Assembly (NCBI GenBank): GCA_017744755.1
Contig: JAGIAU010000026.1
Coordinates: 1 to 14,633, forward strand
DNA: 14,633 nt
Reading direction: 5' to 3'
Origin: Microbacteriaceae bacterium
Lineage (GTDB): Bacteria > Actinomycetota > Actinomycetes > Actinomycetales > Microbacteriaceae
Positions 6,869-14,633 of the stretch are shown here, piece after piece; within the stretch, counting starts at the first letter, position 1; each line of letters starts with the position of its first letter. The translations under genes and the position numbers were made by a program. The notes under the pieces were generated by a model. That model made no database searches and was not told the origin of the DNA. It saw nothing but the letters and a program-made list of their open reading frames with translations.

Positions 6869-7887
6869 CCGACCATCCTCGCGCCCGCCGCGACCCCGCG
6901 CAGGTCGTCGAGCACGCCGCCGAGTCGGGAGATGCTCGCCTTCGCCTCCTCGACGCTCAGGTCGCCGAAGGTCGTCGTGAGCTCGAAGTAGTTGATCTCC
7001 GCCGACTCGAGCATGGCCGCGAGCCGGTCGCGGACCGTCGCTGCTGATCCGACGAGGGCGTTCTGCTTGTCGAGCATGTCCTGCGGCTCGTAGAGATGGT
7101 CCGCGCCGGTGACGCCGTGCTCGTGCCAGAGGCTCGTGAGCCGCTCCCAGTACACGTGGCCGGCGGTCAGGTAGCGGTCCATCGCGCCGGCGTCCGACTC
7201 GCCGACGTAGACGCCGGCGGCGGCACCCATCCGCGGCTCCGGCTCGCCGCCGTGCGCCGCCCGCCAGGCGTCCCAGAACTCGCTCGCGATGGCGGGCAGC
7301 GCGCCGCCCTCCCAGCGGGCGACGAGGTTGTGCCCCTCGGCGCCGACGCGGGCGGCCGTCGCGGGCGTGCCGGAGGCGTACCAGAGCGGCGGATGCGGCG
7401 TCTGGACGGGCAGGGTCGGCAGGTTCGCGACGGGCCGCGCCTCGGTCGGGTGGGTGAACGCGCCGGTCCGGTAGGACTCGAGGATCGCCGCGAGGCTCCG
7501 CCGCAGGATGGCGTCCGACTCAGCGGCGGCGACGCCGAAGTACTCGAGCTCGAAGGGGCTGACGCCGCGCCCGACGCCGAAGTCGAAGCGGCCGCGGGTG
7601 AGCTGGTCGAGCGTCGCGACGTCCTCGGCGAGGCGCAGCGGCTCGTGGTCGGGGACGACGTACACGAGCGTGCCGATCCGCATGCGGCTGGTGCGCTGCG
7701 AGAGCGCCGCGAGGAAGAGGCTCGGCGGGATGACCGAGAGGGCCGTGCCGTGGTGCTCCGTGACGTGATACCGGTCGAAGCCGATCGCCTCGGCGTGCGC
7801 GGCGATCTCGAGCCTCCCGTGCATGACCGCGCCGGGCGCGGAGCGCCCGAGGTCGATCGAGTCGAAGATGCCGAACTCCAGCGCCAC
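6865..7887 (-). CDS. LLM class (luciferase-like) flavin-dependent oxidoreductase
   Basis: The 340 residues match the bacterial-luciferase-like TIM-barrel family, which uses FMNH2 or F420. Recognisable pieces are the N-terminal strand LEFGIFDSIDLG, RYHVTEHHG at about 39-47, RIGTLVYVVPDHEPLRLAED near 71-90, and DQLTRGRFDFGVGRGVSPFELEYFG. The later segment PPLWYASGTPATAARVGAEG is also typical. The substrate is unknown, and such proteins act as monooxygenases or dehydrogenases on many small molecules. The start is GTG at 7885-7887 with a purine-rich GGAGAGGGAG about 6 nt upstream. It is first in a two-gene unit with the overlapping GlcD-like gene. Confidence 0.88.
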   Translation of the reverse strand: MALEFGIFDSIDLGRSAPGAVMHGRLEIAAHAEAIGFDRYHVTEHHGTALSVIPPSLFLAALSQRTSRMRIGTLVYVVPDHEPLRLAEDVATLDQLTRGRFDFGVGRGVSPFELEYFGVAAAESDAILRRSLAAILESYRTGAFTHPTEARPVANLPTLPVQTPHPPLWYASGTPATAARVGAEGHNLVARWEGGALPAIASEFWDAWRAAHGGEPEPRMGAAAGVYVGESDAGAMDRYLTAGHVYWERLTSLWHEHGVTGADHLYEPQDMLDKQNALVGSAATVRDRLAAMLESAEINYFELTTTFGDLSVEEAKASISRLGGVLDDLRGVAAGARMVG

Positions 7888-7925
7888 GTCGCGCTCCCTC
7901 TCCGACGCCGTCGTCGGTTCGTCTG

Positions 7926-7931
7926 ATCGTA
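7926..7931 (-). promoter_or_regulatory. Possible -10 element for the LLM-GlcD pair
   Basis: TACGAT on the minus strand fits the actinobacterial TANNNT -10 pattern. It lies about 40 nt before the GTG of the LLM gene, just after the ots stop. No convincing -35 is seen. Between it and the start is a 6-bp hairpin, CCGACG/CGTCGG at 7902-7917, which could also end ots transcription. Confidence 0.3.
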
Positions 7932-7941
7932 TGCCGCGCGC

Positions 7942-10377
<2,436 letters not shown>

Positions 10378-10429
10378 TCGCGCTGGTGCCTCCATCCCGT
10401 ACCGTAGCCGATGAGGATCGGAGGCCGTG
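10378..10429. promoter_or_regulatory. Short divergent spacer between ots and the small membrane gene
   Basis: About 50 nt separate the two divergent starts, so their promoters must overlap or lie inside coding sequence. TANNNT-type hexamers occur on both strands around 10400-10406: TACCGT on plus and TACGGT on minus. No clear -35 boxes are seen. GGAGG at 10420-10424, 5 nt before ATG 10430, fixes the plus-strand start. Confidence 0.3.
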
Positions 10430-10651
10430 ATGCGCAGGTACATTCTGAACGCCGCCGTGCTCGGCGCGGTCGCCGGAGTCGTGCCCGCGATCCGGCAGTC
10501 CATCCACGGCCCGAAGGACTGGCGGCTCGCGCTCGTCTGGGTGGGGTGGGGCATCAACGTCGCGATCGCCGTCGGCACCGTCGTGGAGCAGAACCGCATC
10601 GCACGGGAGAACGAGGAGCGCGCCGCGCTCGGCCTGCCGCCGATCGACTGA
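10430..10651 (+). CDS. Small two-helix membrane protein, unknown function
   Basis: This 73-residue product begins MRRYILNAAVLGAVAG. It has two hydrophobic stretches: about 5-22, and about 35-53 (LALVWVGWGINVAIAVGTVV). A charged C-terminal tail follows (EQNRIARENEERAALGLPPID). I do not recognise a family. The start is fixed by GGAGG 5 nt before the ATG; a GTG one codon upstream is too close to the Shine-Dalgarno. It lies 13 nt before the DUF2156 gene and is probably co-transcribed with it, which hints at an envelope role. Confidence 0.75.
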   Translation: MRRYILNAAVLGAVAGVVPAIRQSIHGPKDWRLALVWVGWGINVAIAVGTVVEQNRIARENEERAALGLPPID

Positions 10652-10664
10652 TCGGCCCGGTCCG

Positions 10665-12827
10665 ATGGCAGAAGGCACCGAGCGAGGGCCCGGGTTCCTG
10701 GCGACCGCGCGGCGGACGTTCGCCCGCTACCCTGCGACGACGGTGCTGCTCGTCGCCTACCTGGGCACCGGCGTGGCGTCCGCCGCGCTCTGGACGCCGT
10801 TCCGCGACCGGGAGTGGTTCGACCTCGTCGCCTACGGCCTGCCCGCCTTCGCGGAAGGGCGCTGGTGGACGGTCGTCACCGGCGCGTTCTTCTCCGAGGT
10901 GCCGTGGCACTATCCGCTCGTCGCCGTGCTCGCCGTCGTCGCGATGGGGACGCTCGAGCGCCTGCGCGGCACCCGGTGGGCGATCGGCGGCTTCTGGATC
11001 GGCCAGATCGGCGGCGTGCTCGTCTCGGCCGCGCTCATCGACGCGCTGCGGATCACGGGCTGGGGGTGGCCTGCCGGGCTGGCGACGGTGCTCGACGTCG
11101 GACCGTCCTGCGGCCTCCTGGCGGTCGCCGCCCTCGCCATCGCGGCGCTGCGCGCGCCGTGGCGGTTCCGCGGCCGACTGCTCCTCGGCGCGCTGCTCCT
11201 CGTGCTGCTCGTCCTCGAGGGCACGCTCGCCGACCTCGAGCACGCCGTCAGCGGCGGGCTCGTGCTGCTCTTCGGCTTCGGGCTCGGCCGCGGCCAGCGC
11301 GCGACCGTGCACGAGTGGCGCGTCCTCGCCTTCGGCTCGGTCGCCGTGATCGGGATCATGCAGCTCGTCGCCGCGATCGTGCCGACCGACGGCCCGCTCG
11401 GCCCGACCGACCCCGGCGAGGTCGCCTGGTGGGACGTCGGCATCGACGTGCTCGTCGCCGTCGTCATCAGCTGGTCGCTCGTCCGGGGCCGCCGCTGGGC
11501 GTGGATCGTCGCCATTGTCCTCGCCGGCTTCAACATCCTGCAGGCCGTATATGCCCTCACGGTCATGGACGGCGATCTGAGCTCCTTCGAGGGCGCCGGC
11601 GTCGCCGCCGCGGCCTCGCTGCTCTGGGTCGTCGCCCTCCTGCTGCTCGTCGCCGGGCGGCACGCCTTCGCGGTGCCCGTCTGGCGACGCGGCCGCTTCC
11701 TCGCGGTGGACGCCGGCCAGGCCCGGGAGCGGCTGCTCGCCGTGCTCCGGCGCCACGGCGGCGGAACGCTCTCCTGGATGTCCACCTGGCCGCGCATGCG
11801 CGTCCGCTTCGGCGCCGACGACGCCTGGGCGCTGCCGGTGCGCCGTGTCGGCGGCGTCGCCATCGTGCTGGGCGACCCCATCGGCCCGCAGGAGCGCTGG
11901 CCGGAGGCGATCGCCGACTTCCGGGCCGCCGCGGAGCTCGACGGGGTCGTGCCGTGCGTGTTCTCCGCCTCCCGCGCCGCCGCGGACGCCGCCGTCGCCG
12001 AGGATCCCCAGTGGCGCAGCATCGCCGTCGCCGAGGACACCATCGTCGACCTGCCGGGCCTCGAGTTCACCGGGAAGCAGTGGCAGCCCGTGCGCGGCGC
12101 GGCGAACCGCGCCGAGCGGGAGGGCGTGAGGTTCCGCCTGACGCGTCTCGCGGACGAGCCGTGGGGCGTCGTCGCGCAGGTGCGCGCCATCAGCGAGTCC
12201 TGGGTCGGGGACAAGAGCCTGCCGGAGATGGGCTTCACGCTCGGCGGCGTCGACGAGGCCCTCGACCCCGCGGTGCGCGTCGCGCTCGCCGTCGACGGCG
12301 ACGGCTCGGTGCACGGCGTGCTCTCGTGGCTGCCGGTCTACGGGCCGGCGGAGAGCACCGCCGGCCCGTACGGGGATGACGGGGAAGACACCGAGGACCC
12401 CGACGTGCTCGGCAGCCCCGAGCACGTCGTCGGCTGGGTCCTCGACGTCATGCGCCGTCGCGACGGCGGCTTCGGGCCGGCGATGGAGTTCCTCATCGGA
12501 CAGAGCCTCGTGGCGTTCCGCGACGAGGGGGCGCGATACGCCTCGCTCTCCGGGGCGCCGCTCACCCGCAGCGAGGAGGACGCCGACGAGGACGGCGCGA
12601 TCGGCGCGCTGCTGACGACCGTCGGCGGGCTGCTCGAGCCGGCCTACGGCTTCGGCTCGCTGCACCGGTTCAAGGAGAAGTTCCACCCGCGCCACGAGTC
12701 GATGCGGCTGCTGTACCGCGACGAGGCGGAGCTGCCGAGGATCGCTGCGGCGATCGTGCGCGCCTACCTGCCCGATGCCTCCCCCGGCCAGCTCGTGCGC
12801 ACCGGGCTGTCGCTCGGCCGGCGCTAA
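10665..12827 (+). CDS. Membrane protein with rhomboid-like N-terminus and C-terminal DUF2156 (MprF-type lipid aminoacyltransferase) domain
   Basis: The 720 residues fall in two parts. Residues about 20-335 form roughly ten membrane helices. The first six look rhomboid-like: GRWWTVVTGAFF after helix 1, LERLRGTRWAIGGFWIGQIGG, DVGPSCGLLAV with Ser148 at the place of the rhomboid serine, and LEHAVSGG with His193. Residues about 345-705 match DUF2156, the GNAT-like catalytic domain of lysyl/alanyl-phosphatidylglycerol synthases: VGGVAIVLGDPIGP (395-408), ANRAEREGVRF (480-490), ESWVGDKSLPEMGFTLGG and RFKEKFHPR (668-676). No lysyl-tRNA synthetase domain is attached. By family, it may transfer an amino acid from tRNA to a membrane lipid and flip the product, lowering surface charge; the amino acid is unknown. 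The ATG has a weak Shine-Dalgarno and may rely on coupling to the gene 13 nt upstream. Confidence 0.82.
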   Translation: MAEGTERGPGFLATARRTFARYPATTVLLVAYLGTGVASAALWTPFRDREWFDLVAYGLPAFAEGRWWTVVTGAFFSEVPWHYPLVAVLAVVAMGTLERLRGTRWAIGGFWIGQIGGVLVSAALIDALRITGWGWPAGLATVLDVGPSCGLLAVAALAIAALRAPWRFRGRLLLGALLLVLLVLEGTLADLEHAVSGGLVLLFGFGLGRGQRATVHEWRVLAFGSVAVIGIMQLVAAIVPTDGPLGPTDPGEVAWWDVGIDVLVAVVISWSLVRGRRWAWIVAIVLAGFNILQAVYALTVMDGDLSSFEGAGVAAAASLLWVVALLLLVAGRHAFAVPVWRRGRFLAVDAGQARERLLAVLRRHGGGTLSWMSTWPRMRVRFGADDAWALPVRRVGGVAIVLGDPIGPQERWPEAIADFRAAAELDGVVPCVFSASRAAADAAVAEDPQWRSIAVAEDTIVDLPGLEFTGKQWQPVRGAANRAEREGVRFRLTRLADEPWGVVAQVRAISESWVGDKSLPEMGFTLGGVDEALDPAVRVALAVDGDGSVHGVLSWLPVYGPAESTAGPYGDDGEDTEDPDVLGSPEHVVGWVLDVMRRRDGGFGPAMEFLIGQSLVAFRDEGARYASLSGAPLTRSEEDADEDGAIGALLTTVGGLLEPAYGFGSLHRFKEKFHPRHESMRLLYRDEAELPRIAAAIVRAYLPDASPGQLVRTGLSLGRR

Positions 12828-12832
12828 GCGAG

Positions 12833-12856
12833 GGCGCGGGCGCTCAGGCCCGCGCC
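12833..12856 (+). terminator. GC-rich hairpin just after the DUF2156 gene
   Basis: GGCGCGGGC and GCCCGCGCC form a perfect 9-bp stem with a 6-nt loop, starting 5 nt after the TAA stop. There is no T-run, as is common in high-GC actinobacterial terminators. Confidence 0.5.
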
Positions 12857-12859
12857 GCG
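12842..12859. repeat. 18-nt direct repeat, copy 1
   Basis: GCTCAGGCCCGCGCCGCG is repeated exactly at 12993-13010, where it is the 3' end of the glutamine amidotransferase gene. Read on the minus strand, this copy carries the same ...ARA-stop ending. It may be a remnant of a duplicated gene end, or chance in very GC-rich DNA. Confidence 0.5.
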
Positions 12860-12876
12860 CGTTCGGAGCGCTGGCG

Positions 12877-12941
12877 CAGGACTAGGAGGCCGGGGCAGGA
12901 TCCGCAGGACGCGATCCTCCTGCCCCGGTGACCGAGTCCTG
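12877..12941. terminator. Large interrupted palindrome between convergent genes
   Basis: Three arms pair in register: CAGGACT (12877-12883) with AGTCCTG (12935-12941), CCGGGGC (12890-12896) with GCCCCGG (12922-12928), and AGGATC (12897-12902) with GATCCT (12913-12918). An interior loop and a 3-nt bulge interrupt the stem. It sits between convergent genes and could act as a bidirectional terminator. No T-run is present. Confidence 0.55.
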
Positions 12942-12992
12942 TCTCCGTGCCCGGTCCGACCCACTCGCGAGACGAGTCCGGCAGCGCGCGCC

Positions 12993-13010
12993 GCTCAGGC
13001 CCGCGCCGCG
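12993..13010. repeat. 18-nt direct repeat, copy 2
   Basis: This copy is identical to 12842-12859. It contains the stop codon and last codons of the amidotransferase gene. Confidence 0.5.
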
Positions 13011-13726
13011 GCCCGCTCCCGCGCCGCCGCGACCAGCCCCGCGACGAGCCCGTCGTCCTCCGAGGCCTCCTCGGGGTGCCACTGCACACCCACCGCGAAC
13101 GACCGGTCCGGCACCTCCACACCGTAGACGAGGCCGTCGTCGTTCCGCGCGAACGGCACGAGGCCCTCCCCCAGCTCGCCGAGCGCCTGGTGGTGGTACG
13201 TCTTCACCGACAATGCGTCGCGGCCTCCGAGCAGCGCGCCGGCCCGGCTGTCCGACGCGACATGCGCGTCGTTCGTCGCGAACTCCGCGCCGCGGCCCGA
13301 GTACTTCGCATGGCCGAGCACGTCCGGGATGTGCTGCAGGAGCGTGCCGCCGAAGTGCACGTTCATGAGCTGGAGCCCGCGGCAGATCGCGAGCATCGGG
13401 ACGTCGTGCTCGAGCGCCGCCGCGAGCACCGCGTCCTCCCACTCGTCGCGGTCGGTGCGCGGCGCGTCGGTGCGTTCATGCCGCTCCTGGCCGTACCGGG
13501 CCGGGTCGATGTCGAGGCCGCCGGCCAGGATGACGCCGTCGACGCGGCTGAGCACCTCCGCAGCGGTCGCCGCGTCGACCGGCTGCGGGGGCAGCAGCAC
13601 GGCGACGCCGCCGGCCCGCGCGACCGAGTCGAGGTAGGCGTCGGGGATGAACGCGCCCCGCGAGACGGGCCCGTCCGCCCGGATCGAGTCGCGGTAGGTG
13701 GTGATGCCGATGATGGGAGCCGTCAC
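12995..13726 (-). CDS. Class I glutamine amidotransferase, gamma-glutamyl-GABA hydrolase-like (peptidase C26, PuuD-like)
   Basis: The 243-residue cytosolic protein fits the PuuD/C26 family, which hydrolyses gamma-glutamyl bonds such as those of gamma-glutamyl-GABA or related gamma-glutamylated amines. Visible are the opening IIGITTYRD, the GGLDIDPARYG segment (69-79), the nucleophile Cys115 in AICRGLQLMNVHFGG, an internal KTYHHQ motif (175-180), and the catalytic His217 and Glu219 in VQWHPEE. The start is GTG at 13724-13726 with no clear Shine-Dalgarno. The C-terminus is an Ala/Arg-rich run. It lies 48 nt after a PLP decarboxylase gene on the same strand, which supports a polyamine role. PuuD in E. 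coli acts in putrescine breakdown; that this protein does the same is inference. Confidence 0.87.
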   Translation of the reverse strand: MTAPIIGITTYRDSIRADGPVSRGAFIPDAYLDSVARAGGVAVLLPPQPVDAATAAEVLSRVDGVILAGGLDIDPARYGQERHERTDAPRTDRDEWEDAVLAAALEHDVPMLAICRGLQLMNVHFGGTLLQHIPDVLGHAKYSGRGAEFATNDAHVASDSRAGALLGGRDALSVKTYHHQALGELGEGLVPFARNDDGLVYGVEVPDRSFAVGVQWHPEEASEDDGLVAGLVAAARERAAARA

Positions 13727-13774
13727 CGGACCATTCTGCCGGGCGGGGCGGGGAGCGTTCTGCGCGCCGAGGCC

Positions 13775-14633
13775 TCAGACGACGATGGTCCGCGTGATCG
13801 GGATCCCGTTGAACTCGGTCGCCGTCACGAGGGTGTACGCGCCCATCATCGGCGAGACGAGGATGTCGCCGACGACGAGGCGCGGCAGGTCGAGGTCGCG
13901 CGCGACGACATCGGTGGAGTCGCAGGTGGGGCCGGCGATGGTCTGGGCGACCCGTTCGCGGCCCGCGGGGATGCCGACCGCGACGATCTCGGGCTCGACG
14001 TGGTCGGTGAGGACGTTCGAGTAGCCGCCGAAGAGGCCGTCGTCGATGTAGACCCAGTGCTGCTCGAGCGCCGGTCGGTAGGTCTCGGCGACGACGGAGG
14101 TGACGAGGTGCATCGCGCTCGCCGACACGAAGCGGCCCGGCTCCGACCAGACCTCGATGCCCGGAAGCTCGCCGAGGATCGGGCGGATGGCGGCGGCGAG
14201 CTCCTCGATCTCCGGCACGCCGTCCCGGTAGCGGACGGGGAACCCGCCGCCGATGTCGATGACGTCGATCGCGTGGCCGGCGTCCCTGGCCGCGACCGCG
14301 AGCGCCGCCGTGCGGCGCAGCGCCGCCGTGTAGACCTCGGGATCCGTGTTCTGCGAGCCGACGTGGTAGCTCAGGCCGCGCACCCGCACGCCGTGGTCGT
14401 CGGCGTAGTCGAGGAAGCCGGGGACCTCCTCGGGAGCGAGGCCGAACTTGAGGGAGAGGTTCAGCAGCGCCCCGGCGTTCGGGTACGACACCCTGGCGAG
14501 GACCGCGACGTCGGGCAGGCGGAGCGCGGCGAGCTTGCGGATCTGCGCGTCCGAGTCGGCGACGAACACGCGCACGCCGCGCTCGATCGCGAACGCCATG
14601 TCCTTCGGCTTCACATGCGGGTGGGTGTGGATC
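13775..14633 (-). CDS. PLP-dependent ornithine/lysine-type decarboxylase (fold III), 5' end outside window
   Basis: By family, it decarboxylates a basic amino acid to a diamine (putrescine or cadaverine). The visible 285 residues open in frame with IHTHPHVKPKDM. They include the PLP-site segments SYHVGSQ and IDIGGGFPVRY, the phosphate-binding EPGRF, the DDGLFGGYSN segment that is YxNDGVYGSFN in eukaryotic ODC, and GPTCDSTDV with the active-site cysteine. The N-terminal barrel strand with the PLP lysine lies beyond the right edge, so about 100-120 residues are missing. GPTCDSTD is typical of ornithine/lysine decarboxylases rather than diaminopimelate decarboxylases (usually CES/CESGD). The exact substrate cannot be decided. 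The gene ends 48 nt before the PuuD-like amidotransferase. Confidence 0.88.
   Translation of the reverse strand, partial: IHTHPHVKPKDMAFAIERGVRVFVADSDAQIRKLAALRLPDVAVLARVSYPNAGALLNLSLKFGLAPEEVPGFLDYADDHGVRVRGLSYHVGSQNTDPEVYTAALRRTAALAVAARDAGHAIDVIDIGGGFPVRYRDGVPEIEELAAAIRPILGELPGIEVWSEPGRFVSASAMHLVTSVVAETYRPALEQHWVYIDDGLFGGYSNVLTDHVEPEIVAVGIPAGRERVAQTIAGPTCDSTDVVARDLDLPRLVVGDILVSPMMGAYTLVTATEFNGIPITRTIVV

Noticed and set aside
10554..12695. 713-residue minus-strand frame opposite the DUF2156 gene
   Set aside because: It has low-complexity charged composition without motifs. The plus-strand frame has clear membrane helices and DUF2156 motifs.

Overview
The window looks like chromosomal DNA of a high-GC Gram-positive bacterium. 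Third codon positions are almost all G or C, several starts are GTG, and genes are packed with 1-4 nt spacings. An intergenic palindrome resembles one I recall from Microbacteriaceae, and a trehalose OtsA/OtsB gene is present. An actinomycete of the family Microbacteriaceae (Microbacterium-like) is my best guess; this is inference, with no database search behind it.

Left part (1-4848, minus strand): a branched-chain amino acid unit, read right to left as ilvD, ilvB, ilvN, ilvC, with ilvC cut by the window edge. AHAS (IlvB+IlvN), KARI (IlvC) and DHAD (IlvD) are three consecutive steps to the 2-oxoacid precursors of valine, leucine and isoleucine. Between ilvD and ilvB lie a small hairpin and a 16-codon mini-ORF that ends in an ATGA overlap with the ilvB start. 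The last ~290 nt of ilvD have clearly different codon use.

Next (4879-5536): a small two-helix membrane protein gene that is split between two frames at a CCCGGGG heptamer, then a 194-nt spacer with a hairpin and a REP-like palindrome.

Middle (5537-7887, minus): a two-gene unit of an FMN-dependent LLM/luciferase-like oxidoreductase and a GlcD-type FAD-linked dehydrogenase, joined by a GTGA overlap. Then comes a large gene (7942-10377, minus) with trehalose-6-phosphate synthase and trehalose-6-phosphate phosphatase in one open frame. Divergent from it are a tiny membrane protein (10430-10651) and a multi-spanning DUF2156/MprF-type protein with a rhomboid-like N-terminal part (10665-12827).

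Right part (12828-14633): a convergent spacer full of strong palindromes, then a PuuD-like class I glutamine amidotransferase and a truncated PLP-dependent ornithine/lysine-type decarboxylase on the minus strand. The last two together suggest polyamine metabolism. I see no CRISPR array, tRNA, rRNA, transposase or phage gene. The window is mostly housekeeping, and its most unusual items are the frameshifted membrane gene, the ilvB leader mini-ORF and the codon-usage break in ilvD.
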